Shown here: positions 1 through 10,942 of the stretch, one piece after another
Layout: each line of letters opens with the position of its first letter
How positions within the stretch are numbered: position 1 is the stretch's first letter
Source: Lota lota
Lineage: Eukaryota > Chordata > Actinopteri > Gadiformes > Lotidae
Assembly: GCA_026745465.1 (NCBI GenBank)
Contig: JACYXH010000312.1
Coordinates: 735,262 to 799,261 of the forward strand
DNA length: 64,000 nt
Direction: 5' to 3'
Program-made: the position numbers and the translations under genes
The notes under the pieces: generated by a model
Seen by the model: the letters and a program-made list of their open reading frames with translations, nothing else
The model's database searches: none
What the model was told of the DNA's origin: nothing

Positions 1-726
1 GAAGCACCATCGTTTTTATTACAAATCACCACGTTCATGCTCAGAAACACATTTTGGTCAAAAAATGATTCTCTGGCTCTGAAAAGCATTTTCCAAACAT
101 AGAGTGTTTCTTTTACCCCACTTTAAATGGAAAAGTGTAACTAAGCTTGTTAATGGATGTTTGTACCTTATACCATAATCAAGTGATGAAGCACCATCGT
201 TTTTAACACAGCACACCATGTTTATGCTCAGAAACACATTGTGGTCAAAAAGTGATTCTCTCGCTCTCAAAAGCATTTTCCACATGTAAAAAGATGCAAT
301 GTTGCTTTTTTCCCACTTTAAATGGAAAAGTGTAACTAAGCTTGTTAATGCTTGTTTAGACCTTATTATAACATCAACTGGTGAAGCACCATCGTTTTTA
401 ACACAAAAACAACCATGGTTATGCTTAGAAATACACTGTTTACAAAGTGATTCTCCCGCTCTGAAAAGCATTTTCCACATGTAAAAAGATGCAATGTTGC
501 TTTTTTCTCACTTTAAATGGAAAAGTGTAACTAAGCTTGTGAATTGTTGTATAAACCTTAAACCATCATGAAGAAGTGAAGCACCATCGTTTTTATTACA
601 AACCACCACGTTCATGCTCAGAAACACATTTTGGTCAAAAAATGATTCTCTGGCTCTGAAAAGCATTTTCCAAACATAGAGTGTTTCTTTTACCCCACTT
701 TAAATGGAAAAGTGTAACTAAGCTTG
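1..726. repeat. Satellite array, block 1 (about 195-bp monomers)
   Basis: Tandem monomers start at 1, 188, 383 and 578, judged by the recurring word gaagcaccatcg, giving unit lengths of 187, 195 and 195 bp. Each carries a HindIII site in the context taactaagcttgt. Three monomer types (a, b, c) alternate, so the real period here is a trimer of about 577 bp. The minus strand of the 195-bp type is open over 65 codons, and apparent ORFs in this block are read-through of that frame, not recognised genes. The last five bases (gcttg) are the left copy of the target duplication of the next element. Confidence 0.95.
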
Positions 727-1244
727 TGTTACTCCATCCTCTGCCTCCACCTAGCTGCGCCGGCTGCTACTACTCCATTGTGCTTCTGTTTACATTCTGT
801 CTTCAATCTCCCACGTGCACGTTGTCTTCCCCACCGGCCTTCTATCTACAATCAGCGCACTCTACTTCTTCCCCATTCACCAAGCAGCCGGCGCCAGTTC
901 GTTGTTACGCTTTCTCAAGTTAGTACCTCGTTCCAGCGCTCTTGTTCAGTATTTAGCTTCTGGTCGTGTAACCCGCTTGTCCTTTTTCCCTAGTCCTCCT
1001 GATCCCTGCCCGACTTCCATCCTGCTCGTCTGTTTGCCTTCCCTGCCTTCGACCACTCGCCTGCCTGACCACCCGCTCGTCTTCGACCCCCGACCTACAG
1101 CTACCTGCCTGTCTCCAGACCCCTGCTCATCTAACTACCGCCTGCCTCGCCCTTGTCTGTACCTTTGCTGAATAAATCCCTTTCGACCCCGCTCCATCTC
1201 TGTCTCGGTGTCTTGCGTTTGGGTTCTAGTCACGTACCTTAACA
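727..1244 (+). repeat. 5' LTR of element A
   Basis: 518-bp LTR with TG...CA ends. It contains the conserved block agcagccggcgccag found in the LTRs of all three elements (here near 883-897), preceded by a weak TATA-like stretch (tacttctt). An AATAAA signal lies near 1170-1175. Transcription is predicted to start at or just before GCCAGTTCGT (893-902), because that word is complementary to the sequence just after the LTR and lies about 30 nt from the TATA-like stretch. The start site is inferred, not observed. Confidence 0.92.
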
Positions 1245-1257
1245 GTACGAACTGGCC
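1245..1257 (+). promoter_or_regulatory. Putative self-priming primer-binding site of element A
   Basis: The bases directly after the 5' LTR include ACGAACTGGC (1247-1256), the exact reverse complement of GCCAGTTCGT at 893-902 in the LTR. I see no obvious tRNA 3' end complement. In Tf1 and proposed for sushi elements, the RNA 5' end folds back to prime reverse transcription; this layout fits. Elements B and C keep the pairing with a different central base pair. Confidence 0.6.
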
Positions 1258-1261
1258 AAAC

Positions 1262-2233
1262 ATGGACCCAGCAGACACCCGTTCCCACGACCGGGCCATC
1301 AGCAGTCAGGGAGTAATGCTCGGCCGTCTCGACCAGGAAATGGCGGAAATGAGGTCCAACGTCCAGACGATTTACAACGCCGTCCAGGGATTGCTGGTTT
1401 CTGCGCCAATTCCCGGTCAACCGCAGCTACCCTCCGCTCCTCCCCAGCCGATTGCTTCACGTGAGCCTTACATTCCAACCCCCGAACGCTATGGAGGAGA
1501 TTTGGGTACCTGTCGGGATTTCCTTCTCCAATGTGGTCTCGTGTTCCGACTCCAGCCCCTAACCTACCCCACCGATAGCTCCCGTATCGCTTTCCTCGTT
1601 GGAGCGTTACGTGGCAGAGCCCTCTCTTGGGCTACTTCCGTAATGGAGAGAGGGGCTGAATGTTGTTCCACGTACTCAGAGTTTGTCACGGAGATGCGGA
1701 GAGTGTTCGAACATCCCGTTCGTGGTAGGGAGGCTTCAATGCGTCTTCTCTCTCTCCGTCAGGGTTCCCGAAGCGTCGCTGATTTCGCTGTTGATTTCCA
1801 GACGATTGCTGCGGAGAGTGGGTGGAATGACGTGGCCTTAATGGGAGTATTTTTACACGCGCTTTCCGATCCCCTCAAGGATGAGTTGGCTGTTCGGGAT
1901 GAGTCACCCAATTTAGACCATCTAATTTCCCTCGCTATACGACTGGACAATCGCCTGCGCGAACGACGGCGCGAACGCACGCTTCGTCCGTTTCCTGCTT
2001 CTGTCTCGTCTTCACTGGATGTTCCGGCACCACCTCCCCCTCGGCACAATCCTTTCCACCCTGGACCAACTTCACTACCCGACCCGGAACCAATGCAATT
2101 GGGACGAGCCCACCTATCCCCGACCGAAAGGCAACACCGGCTGGCAACTGGTGCTTGTCTTTATTGCGGTCTTTCGGGACACGTTATTTCCTCCTGTCCA
2201 ACCTGTCCGGGAAAAGGGTTGGCTCGCCAGTAA
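1262..2233 (+). CDS. gag: Gag polyprotein, element A
   Basis: 323-aa capsid/nucleocapsid protein. The start is the ATG 17 nt after the LTR, in the context MDPAD that opens gag in all three elements. Residues about 60-240 are the Gag domain of the sushi family ([15 protein letters not shown], then an aromatic W and a GLS/ALSD-type helix). A single CCHC zinc knuckle, [14 protein letters not shown], lies near the C-terminus. Gag is followed by pol in the -1 frame, with a slippery heptamer 15 nt before the stop. No lesion is visible. Confidence 0.93.
   Translation: MDPADTRSHDRAISSQGVMLGRLDQEMAEMRSNVQTIYNAVQGLLVSAPIPGQPQLPSAPPQPIASREPYIPTPERYGGDLGTCRDFLLQCGLVFRLQPLTYPTDSSRIAFLVGALRGRALSWATSVMERGAECCSTYSEFVTEMRRVFEHPVRGREASMRLLSLRQGSRSVADFAVDFQTIAAESGWNDVALMGVFLHALSDPLKDELAVRDESPNLDHLISLAIRLDNRLRERRRERTLRPFPASVSSSLDVPAPPPPRHNPFHPGPTSLPDPEPMQLGRAHLSPTERQHRLATGACLYCGLSGHVISSCPTCPGKGLARQ
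2209..2215 (+). promoter_or_regulatory. -1 ribosomal frameshift heptamer GGGAAAA, gag/pol junction of A
   Basis: In the gag frame the bases read G GGA AAA, the X XXY YYZ form of a -1 slippery site. Slipping here moves ribosomes directly into the open pol frame. The equivalents are GGGAAAA in B and GGGAAAC in C. A short GC-rich fold (GGGTTGG...CC...AACCC) follows immediately, but its spacing is closer than usual. Confidence 0.7.
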
Positions 2234-5200
2234 CCCGAGGGATTCTGGTGAGTCGAACGCTTGATCCCTCGGCTCCCCGTCCCATGTTGGATTCCGTCTT
2301 GCTTTGGCAGGAACATTCCCTCCCTTTGTCCGTCCTCGTAGACTCAGGTGCTGACGAGTCTTTCATTGATAGGCAGTTGGTCAGGCAATTGGGAATCAAG
2401 ACAACCTCTTTGAATTCTCCCATTTTTGCCCAGTCCCTTAACGGGAAGAAACTCGCCCGGGTCGATCGAAGGACGGTACCGTTAACTCTAATTGTGTCCG
2501 GGAATCACCGTGAGTTACTCTCTCTCCACGTGATAGACTGCCCCCTCACTCCAGTGGTTTTGGGATTTCCTTGGCTGCAACGTCATAACCCCCAAATGGA
2601 CTGGAAAGAAAGTAGGATTACCTCGTGGAGCTCTTTTTGTCTAGCACAGTGTTTACGTTCCGCCCAACCTCCCCGCACTCTGGAGTCCAAGTCACCACCA
2701 TCTTTTTCCTCTGATCTGTCTTCTGTTCCTGAGATTTATCACGACCTGAGGGAGGTTTTTAGCAAGTCCCATGCCCTATCTCTTCCTCCTCACCGTCCGT
2801 ATGACTGCGCAATCGATCTCCTCCCCGGGGCTTCCCTGCCTAGCAGTCGACTCTTCAACCTCTCCCGTCCCGAACAAGAATCCTTGGAGGAGTACATCCG
2901 GGAGTCTCTCGCTGCGGGGATAATCCGGCCGTCCTCCTCTCCTGTTGGGGCGGGGGTTTTTTTTGTTGGCAAGAAGGATGGCTCCCTCCGGCCGTGCATT
3001 GACTACCGGGGCCTGAACTCCATCACGGTAAAGAATAAGTACCCCTTGCCCCTTATTAGCTCCGCGTTTGTTCCCCTCCATGGAGCCACGGTTTTTTCCA
3101 AACTGGACTTGCGCAACGCTTACCATCTGGTCCGTATCCGGGAGGGGGACGAGTGGAAGACGGCCTTCAACACTCCTGTGGGCCATTTTGAATATCTGGT
3201 CATGCCTTTCGGACTCACCAACGCCCCTGCAGTTTTTCAGGCTCTGGTCAACGATGTTCTTCGTGACATGTTGAACCACTCGGTTTTTGTGTATCTGGAT
3301 GATATTCTCATCTTCTCGGGTTCGCTGGAGGAACACGTGATTCACGTTCGGCAGGTCCTCCAGCGCTTATTGGAAAACAGGCTGTTTGTCAAGGCGGAGA
3401 AATGTGAGTTCAACCTCCCGTCCACTGTTTTCCTGGGGTACATCATTGGCCAGGGGGAGTTGCGGATGGACCCTTGCAAGGTTTCTGCAGTGGCGGAGTG
3501 GCCTACACCCACCACCCGTAAGCAGCTACAGCGATTTCTTGGCTTCGCCAATTTTTATCGTCGCTTCATCAGAAGCTATAGCCAGATCGCTGCCCCCCTC
3601 ACTGCCCTAACTTCACCCAAGAAACTCTTCGAGTGGTCGCCGGAGGCTGAGGCCTCGTTCCGGAACTTGAAGGAGCGATTCACCACTGCACCCATCCTCA
3701 TCCAACCCGACTCTTCTCTTCAGTTCATCGTGGAGGTCGATGCTTCTGATTCCGGGGTGGGGGCGGTGCTTTCGCAGCGTTCCACCAAGGATCACAAGCT
3801 TCATCCGTGCGCCTTTTTCTCGCGCCGGTTGACCCCACCGGAGCGGAACTATGATGTCGGGAACCGCGAGCTTCTTGCTGTTAAATTGGCACTCGAGGAA
3901 TGGCGTCACTGGCTGGAGGGAACGGCCCAGCCATTTATCGTGTGGACAGACCACCGGAATTTAGAATATATCCAGTCAGCCAAGAGACTCAATTCCCGAC
4001 AGGCCCGATGGGCTCTTTTCTTTGGACGATTTAATTTTTCGCTTACCTACCGCCCCGGCTCCCGAAACATTAAACCAGACGCTCTGTCCCGTTTGTACTC
4101 CCCTAAGGACCCCTGCACTGAACCTGAACCCATTCTGCCGTCCACCTGCCTCATCGCTACGCTCACCCTGGAGGTCGAAGCCGCTGTCCTCCAGGCGCAG
4201 CAACAACAGCCCGATCCCGGTACCGGTCCGCCCAACCGGTTGTTCGTTCCCGACGCGGCGCGCTCCAGGGTACTCACCTGGGCTCACTCCTCCAGACTCA
4301 CCTGTCATCCTGGCACTACCCGCACTCTGGACTTTGTTCGCCGACGATTCTGGTGGTCCTCCTTGGACGCTGACGTCCGTTCCTTCGTGGCGGCTTGCAC
4401 GGTCTGCGCTCGCAATAAGACCTCGACCCGACCCCGTTCTGGCCTGCTCCGACCCCTGCCCATCCCCAGTCGCCCCTGGTCTCATATTGCCCTGGATTTT
4501 GTCACCGGTCTCCCCCCTTCAGAAGGCAATACCACTATCCTTACTATCATCAACCGTTTCTCCAAAGCCGCTCACTTCCTAGCACTCCCCAAGCTCCCCT
4601 CCGCTAGAGAGACTGCGGATCTCCTGGTGTCCCACGTGTTCCGGCTCCACGGCATTCCGACGGATATTGTGTCGGATCGAGGTCCGCAGTTCACCTCTCA
4701 GGTCTGGCGGTCGTTCTGTGCAGCCCTGGGTACTACGGTCAGTCTGTCCTCTGGATACCACCCACAGACCAATGGACAGTCGGAGAGGGCAAACCAGGAG
4801 ATGGAGGCTGCTCTTCGCTGTGTGACCGACTCCAACCCCTCCTCCTGGAGTTCACAACTTCCCTGGGTCGAGTATGCTCATAACACTCTGGTCAATGCGT
4901 CCACCGGCCTGTCTCCATTCATGTCTTCATTGGGCTATCAACCGCCTCTGTTCCCAGCCTTGGAGACAGAGATCACTGTTCCCTCGGTCCAGGTACACCT
5001 GCGCCGCTGCCAGCGCACCTGGAGGCGCACACGTGAGGCTTTGCTCCGTGCGTCCAACCGCTCCCAACGCCAGGCTAATAAACACCGGCTCCCGGCTCCA
5101 CAGTACACCCCTGGGCAAAAGGTTTGGTTGCGGTCCAAGGATATTCCTTTGAAGGGGGTTTCTCAGAAACTCGCCCCCCGTTTCGTTGGCCCTTACGAGA

Positions 5201-5832
5201 TTGATTCCGTCATTAACCCCTGTGCCGTTCGCCTGAAGCTCCCTTCGTCCCTTCGGATCCATCCGACCTTCCACGTCTCCCAGATCAAGCCCGTCTCCTC
5301 CAGCCCGTTGTGCCCTCCCGCCCCGGTTCCACCGCCTCCCCGGATGATTGACGACAACCCGGCTTGGACGGTGCGTTGCCTTTTGGATGTACGTCGTCGC
5401 GGTCGGGGTCATCAGTATCTGGTGGATTGGGAGGGATACGGCCCAGAGGAGCGCTCCTGGGTTCCCAGGAGTCACATTCTCGACCCCTCCCTCATCACGG
5501 ACTTTCACCGCCAGCACCCTTCCCACACTGTGCGTCCGCCTGGAGGCGTCCGTAGAGGGGGGGTACTGTTACTCCATCCTCTGCCTCCACCTAGCTGCGC
5601 CGGCTGCTACTACTCCATGTGCTTCTGTTTACATTCTGTCTTCAATCTCCCACGTGCACGTTGTCTTCCCCACCGGCCTTCTATCTACAATCAGCGCACT
5701 CTACTTCTTCCCCATTCACCAAGCAGCCGGCGCCAGTTCGTTGTTACGCTTTCTCAAGTTAGTACCTCGTTCCAGCGCTCTTGTTCAGTATTTAGCTTCT
5801 GCTCGTGTAACCCGCTTGTCCTTTTTCCCTAG
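2216..5832 (+). CDS. pol: Pol polyprotein with chromodomain integrase, element A
   Basis: Open frame of about 1205 codons after the -1 shift. Domains in order: aspartic protease ([10 protein letters not shown] near 2342); reverse transcriptase ([11 protein letters not shown], active site YLDD near 3294); RNase H ([21 protein letters not shown]); integrase HHCC finger; DDE core ([28 protein letters not shown]); and a C-terminal chromodomain ([17 protein letters not shown]). The frame has no stop at the polypurine tract and runs 266 nt into the 3' LTR before ending. One oddity is INRFSK where copy C has IDRFSK; this D is conserved but is not one of the three catalytic acids. Otherwise it looks functional. 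Confidence 0.93.
5554..5563 (+). other. Polypurine tract, element A
   Basis: Run agaggggggg ending three bases before the 3' LTR: the expected plus-strand primer. It lies inside the pol reading frame. Confidence 0.75.
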
Positions 5833-6083
5833 TCCTCCTGATCCCTGCCCGACTTCCATCCTGCTCGTCTGTTTGCCTTCCCTGCCTTCGACCACTCGCC
5901 TGCCTGACCACCCGCTCGTCTTCGACCCCCGACCTACAGCTACCTGCCTGTCTCCAGACCCCTGCTCGTCTAACTACCGCCTGCCTCGCCCTTGTCTGTA
6001 CCTTTGCTGAATAAATCCCTTTCGACCCCGCTCCATCTCTGTCTCGGTGTCTTGCGTTTGGGTTCTAGTCACGTACCTTAACA
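5567..6083 (+). repeat. 3' LTR of element A
   Basis: 517-bp LTR. It differs from the 5' copy by a missing T in ccat(t)gtgc and by two substitutions (ctggtcg/ctgctcg and gctcatc/gctcgtc). The first 266 nt also encode the C-terminal read-through of pol. Confidence 0.93.
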
Positions 6084-7435
6084 GCTTGTTAATGGATGTT
6101 TGTACCTTATACCATAAGCAAGTGATGAAGCACCATCGTTTTTAACCATGTTTATGCTCAGAAACACATTGTGGTCAAAAAGTGATTCTCTCGCTCTCAA
6201 AAGCATTTTCCACATGTAAAAAGATGCAATGTTGCTTTTTTCCCACCTTAAATGGAAAAGTGTAACTAATCTTGTTAATGCTTGTTTAGACCTTATTATA
6301 ACATCAACTGGTGAAGCACCATCGTTTTTAACACAAAAACAACCATGTTTATGCTTAGAAATACACTGTGTTTAAAAAGTGTTTCTCCCGCTCTGAAAAG
6401 CATTTTCCACATGTAAAAAGATGCAATGTTGCTTTTGTCCCACTTAAGTAACTAAGCTTGTGAATTGTTGTATAAACCTTAAACAATCATGAAGAAGTGA
6501 AGCACCATCGTTTTTATTACAAATCACCACGTTCATGCTCAGAAACACATTTTGGTCAAAAAATGATTCTCTGGCTCTGAAAAGCATTTTCCAAACATAG
6601 AGTGTTTCTTTTACCCCACTTTAAATGGAAAAGTGTAACTAAGCTTGTTAATGGATGTTTGTACCTTATACCATAATCAAGTGATGAAGCACCATCGTTT
6701 TTAACACAGCACACTGTGTTTATGCTCAGAAACACATTGTGGTCAAAAAGTGATTCTCTCGCTCTCAAAAGCATTTTCCACATGTAAAAAGATGCAATGT
6801 TGCTTTTTTCCCACTTTAAATGGAAAAGTCTAACTAAGCTTGTTAATGCTTGTTTAGACCTTATTATAACATCAACTGGTGAAGCACCATCGTTTTTAAC
6901 ACAAAAACAACCATGTTTATGCTTAGAAATACACTGTGTTTAAAAAGTGATTCTCCCGCTCTGAAAAGCATTTTCCACATGTAAAAAGATGCAATGTTAT
7001 TTTTGTCCCACTTAAGTAACTAAGCTTGTGAATTGTTGTATAAACCTTAAACCATCATGAAGAAGTGAAGCACCATCGTTTTTATTACAAATCACCACGT
7101 TCATGCTCAGAAACACATTTTGGTCAAAAAATTATTCTCTGGCTCTGAAAAGCATTTTCCAAACATAGAGTGTTTCTTTTACCCCACTTTAAATGGAAAA
7201 GTGTAACTAAGCTTGTTAATGGATGTTTGTACCTTATACCATAATCAAGTGATGAAGCACCATCGTTTTTAACACAGCACACCATGTTTATGCTCAGAAA
7301 CACATTGTGGTCAAAAAGTGATTCTCTCGCTCTCAAAAGCATTTTCCACATGTAAAAAGATGCAATGTTGCTTTTTTCCCAATTTAAATGAAAAAGTGTA
7401 ACTAAGCTTGTTAATGCTTGCTTAGACCTTATTAT
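6084..7435. repeat. Satellite array, block 2
   Basis: Resumes the same monomer at the point where element A broke it, starting with the right GCTTG target copy. Monomer starts near 6499, 6686, 6881 and 7067 repeat the a-b-c order of block 1, and c-type monomers here have a small deletion (cccacttaagtaac). It ends with ATTAT (7431-7435), the left target copy of element B. Confidence 0.95.
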
Positions 7436-7812
7436 TGTTACGTGGAACGACTGGTAAACCCAAATGAGGAACACAGCAGACGAGATGGGAGAAGGGTTCA
7501 AGGGGTTTATTTAGTCCAAGGCAAGGGTAAGGGAAATGCAGAGCAAGGCGTAGTCGGACAGGCAGTTGGCAGGCAAGAGGTCAGGCAGACAGACAGACGG
7601 GAGCAGGCGGGGAGTCTTTGCAGGCATGGAGTCGACAACGGGAAGGCAGTCCGGAGGTAGGTAACAGGAGACGGGTAGGTAATCGGGAAAACTGGGTAGA
7701 GGACAAAGGCAAGTTAAGGGTAAGCAAGGTACGGGAAAAGATAAGGTAACTCTAAACTTAGTGCGGGAACGTGGTACTAACTCTGGGTTTGAACACAACG
7801 ATCTGGCGCCGT
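7436..7812 (-). repeat. Truncated 3' LTR of element B (R-U5 side only)
   Basis: Matches 9686-10063 of the other LTR with roughly ten differences. In element orientation it starts at the conserved ggcgcc block and lacks the upstream U3. It keeps ACGATCTGGC (7798-7807), the perfect complement of the leader primer site; the 5' LTR copy has lost the CpG. Confidence 0.85.
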
Positions 7813-8700
7813 AGATCAAGTTTAGAAAAATCTGGGCTCCGTGGAGGGGAACAAAGGCAGAGCTGATCAGGGGCAGAGGGTATTTGTTCTTGATGGTTAT
7901 ACCATTCAGGCCTCTATAATCAATACAAGGACGGAGGGAATGATCCTTCTTAGAAACAAAAACAAATCCCGCTCCGACCGGAGAAGAGGAAGGACGGATA
8001 ATTCCTGCGGCCAGGGACTCCTGAATGTACTGCTCCATAGCCTCCCGTTCCGGGCGAGAGAGATTGAATAACCGACTGCTAGGCAGAGGTGCACCCGGAA
8101 GGAGGTCTATGGAGCAGTCGTATGGGTGGTGGGGGGGCAAGGTGAGAGTGTGAGTCTTACTAAAAACCTCCGCGAGATCATGATAACAATCTGGAACCGC
8201 GGATAGGTCAGGAAGTGATGGTTTCGTGGATTCGACGACGTGGGGAGGCGAGGCGGAGCGAAGGCAGTGGGAGAGACAGTGAGGACTCCAGGACGTAATA
8301 CGAGCCGATTGCCAATCGATGTTAGGATTGTGCTCTCGCAACCAAGGGAAACCCAACACTATTGGGGAAGCGGGACAGTCCATAATATGAAGTGAAAGTG
8401 TCTCGCGGTGATTGCCCGAGATTAACAAAGAAACCGGTACTGTTTGGTGCTTAATACGGCCGAGGGACTTCCCATTGAGAGCCTGAGTCTCAATAGGGGA
8501 GCTAAGCGGGGTCGTATCAATTTTGCATTGTTTAACCAACTCACTATCAATAAATGACTCGTCGGCCCCTGAATCTAAAAGAACAGAAAGTGGAATCGCC
8601 TGGCCTCGCCACGAGAGAACGGCATCTAACTGAGGTCGGAAAACAGAGGGAATAAGAGTACGACTCGCCAGAACCCCTCGAATTACTGACGAGACGGCTC
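7813..8700 (-). pseudogene. pol: Pol fragment (protease and start of RT), element B
   Basis: Contains the protease [10 protein letters not shown] region (near 8570), the linker, and RT up to the LHGAQIF segment. The frame then shifts by a missing base and fuses into the LTR at the deletion junction, giving a spurious C-terminal tail. The RT active site, RNase H and integrase are absent, so this is a dead fragment. Confidence 0.85.
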
Positions 8701-9669
8701 TTTTCCCGGGCGTGTGGGACAGGTACTAATGAAATGGCCAGGAAGACCGCAGTAGAGACAGGCTCTCGTAGCTCGCCGGTGTTGGCGCTCGGACGGGGAC
8801 AGATGAGCTCGGCCTACTTGCATGGGTTCGGAGTCGTACAACTGCTGTTCCCCCTTAGACTCCTGGGACGTAATTCGGCCCCCCAACTCCACTCCATACC
8901 TGGAAGACTGACGACCCGGAGAATGGTTGGTAAACCTCTCACGTTTATCCCTCCTTCTCTCTCGGCACCTGTTATCGACCCGGATGGATAAAGCCACCAA
9001 CTCGGCTAAGTCCCTAGGTTCAGGATACGAGATTAATTCATCCTTTAGTTGTTCAGACAATCCCTGATGAAAAATGGCCTGAAGAGACTCTTCGTTCCAC
9101 CCACTCTCTCCTGCCAACGTTCTAAACTCGATCACAAATTCTGCTACGCTGCGTGACCCCTGACGCAGTGAGCACAACCGCTTCGACGCGTCTTTTCCTC
9201 AGACGGGATGATCAAACAATTTTCTCATCATGGCTGAGAACTCACGGTAAGAAGATAGACACGGGTCCCCTCGTTCCCACAGGGCAGACGCCCACTCCAA
9301 AGGCTTTCCCCGCAGTAGTTCCAAAACGAAGGCAACCTTCGCCTTATCAGAAACATATGAGAGGGGTTGTAAGTCGAAGACCAACTCACACTGCATGAGA
9401 AAAGCTCTACATCCTCCCAAATCCCCCTCATACTTGTCCGGCGTCGGGATCTTGGGCTCTCGGACCGACGCAGTCCCTGGAACAACAGGCGGGGGTGTAG
9501 TCACAGGTGGTGTAGATAGAGCACTGAGCTGGGTCTGGACAGTGGCAAGGCCAACCTCCAGACTACGAATTGCGCCGATGATTTCCTTTAATGTCTCACG
9601 GTGCTGTCCCAACAAAACTCCTTGCTGAGAAGAGGCAGAGCGGACAGCGTCCAGTTCCGCTGGGTCCAT
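8683..9669 (-). pseudogene. gag: Gag of element B with one nonsense codon
   Basis: 329-codon frame starting MDPAEL at 9669, with the same Gag domain as A and C and a CCHC knuckle [14 protein letters not shown] near the end. A TGA at 9199-9201 interrupts it about halfway; the frame is otherwise continuous to the stop at 8683-8685. The slippery heptamer GGGAAAA is at 8701-8707 (minus strand). The stop lies in a CpG-type context, as expected from methylation decay. Confidence 0.88.
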
Positions 9670-9685
9670 ATTGGCCAGATCGTAC

Positions 9686-10223
9686 TGTTACGGGGAACGA
9701 CTGGTAAACCCAAATGCGGAACACAGCAGACGAGATGGGAGAAGGGTTCAAGGGGTTTATTTAGTCCAAAGTACAGGCAAGGGAAATGCAGAGCAAGGCG
9801 TAGTCGGACAGGCAGTTGGCAGGCAAGAGGTCAGGCAGACAGACAGACTGTAGCAGGCGGGGAGTCTTTGCAGGCGTGGAGTCGACAACGGGAAGGCAGT
9901 CCGGAGGTAGGTAACAGGAGACGGGTAGGTAATCGGGAAAACTGGGTAGAGGACAAAGGCAAGTTAAGGGTAAGCAAGGTACGGGAAAAGATAAGGTAAC
10001 TCTAAACTTAGTGCGGGAACGTGGTACTAACTCTGGGTTTGAACACAATGATCTGGCGCCGGCTGCTTGGGGAGCGAGGGTTAAGTAGGGTGCGCTGATT
10101 AGCTGATGGAAGACAGGAGTGAAGACCGGAGTGCACGTGGGTGATTGACGAGGGAAAGTAAACAGAGGCACATGGTGAAGTGGCAGCCGGCGCCACTAGA
10201 TGGTGGCAGAGGGTGACGTGACA
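9686..10223 (-). repeat. 5' LTR of element B
   Basis: 538-bp LTR with the conserved agcagccggcgccag block and a TATA-like tacttaac upstream of it in element orientation. The primer-site complement is ATGATCTGGC at 10048-10057, one CpG-to-TpG change from perfect. The leader primer site is at 9674-9683. Confidence 0.9.
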
Positions 10224-10624
10224 ATTATAACATCAACTTGTGAAGCACCATCGTTTTTAACACAAAAACAACCATGTTTATGCTTAGAAATACACTGTGT
10301 TTAAAAGGTGATTCTCACGCTCTGAAAAGCATTTTCCGCACATAAAAAGTGGTATGTTTTTTCTTTCCCACTTTAATGGAAAAGTGTCACTAAACTTGTT
10401 AATGAATGTGTAGACCTTAAACCATAACCAAGTGTTGAAGCACCATCGTGTTTAACATAGCACACCATGTTTATGCTCAGAAACACATTGTGGTCAAAAA
10501 GTTATTCTCTCGCTCTGAAAAGCATTTTCCGCACATAAAAAAGTAGAGTGTTTCCTTTACCCCACTTTAAATGGAAAACTGTAACTAAGCTTGTTAATGG
10601 ACCATAATCAAGTGATGAAGCACC
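10224..10624. repeat. Satellite array, block 3
   Basis: About two monomers between elements B and C, from the right ATTAT target copy to GCACC (10620-10624), the left target copy of element C. Monomers here carry the cacataaaaaagtagagtg variant. Confidence 0.93.
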
Positions 10625-10942
10625 TGTTATGTTGTCTGTTACGCTGACAGGACGAAAACCCAAATGCGGACACTATGAGGCGGAGATGTGATAGATTCCA
10701 AAAAGATTTATTTTCCAAAAGAACAGGTTACGGGTAGACAGGGAGAGAATAACGATATCTGTTTACTGGAACGAAGTAACTAACACGAGGTGGTTAAACA
10801 ACGATCTGGCACCGGCTGCTAGGAAGACTGGTGATTAAGTAGAGTGCGGTGATTGTTTAATTGAAGGCTGGTGTGGAAAGCAGAGTGCACGAGGTGGAAT
10901 AGCAGCCGGCGCCCCTAGGTAGTGGAAGAGGGTGTCATGACA
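10625..10942 (-). repeat. 3' LTR of element C
   Basis: 318 bp, TG...CA ends. It is preceded in element orientation by a purine tract (complement of 10946-10957). Pol coding continues 108 nt into it. Confidence 0.92.

Larger units (their letters stand above)
727..6083 (+). mobile_element. Element A: sushi-type Ty3/Gypsy chromovirus, apparently intact
   Basis: Complete LTR retrotransposon of 5357 bp inserted in a satellite monomer. It begins TGTTAC, ends AACA, and is flanked by GCTTG at 722-726 and 6084-6088. The order is LTR, a 17-nt leader, gag, pol (protease, RT, RNase H, integrase, chromodomain), purine tract, LTR. The two LTRs differ by one 1-bp indel and two substitutions over about 518 bp, so the insertion is recent. 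No premature stop or frameshift is seen in gag or pol. Gag/pol organisation and the frameshift heptamer match the sushi-ichi group of fish elements, the group from which mammalian PEG10/RTL genes arose. Confidence 0.93.
7436..10223 (-). mobile_element. Element B: internally deleted sushi-type Gypsy element
   Basis: Minus-strand relative of A and C, with target duplication ATTAT at 7431-7435 and 10224-10228. The right (5') LTR, leader, gag and the first part of pol are present. The rest of RT, RNase H, integrase and the U3 of the left LTR are gone: RT sequence joins directly to LTR sequence at about 7812. It cannot make a complete Pol and could move only in trans. Confidence 0.9.

Noticed and set aside
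58-480. 140-aa minus-strand ORF and many similar ones throughout 1-22803
   Set aside because: These are read-through of the satellite monomer, change frame with monomer length, and match no protein family; listed as satellite, not genes.
681-1171. Overlapping + ORFs of 80-118 aa in the LTR of A
   Set aside because: They lie wholly inside the LTR in several frames and have low-complexity composition; no sign of an extra gene.
2776-5526. Minus-strand ORFs up to 199 aa opposite pol
   Set aside because: Shadows of a GC-rich coding strand; the sense frame carries all conserved motifs.
7511-8539. 342-aa ORF as an intact Pol
   Set aside because: Its C-terminal third is LTR sequence reached through the deletion junction; it is a fragment.
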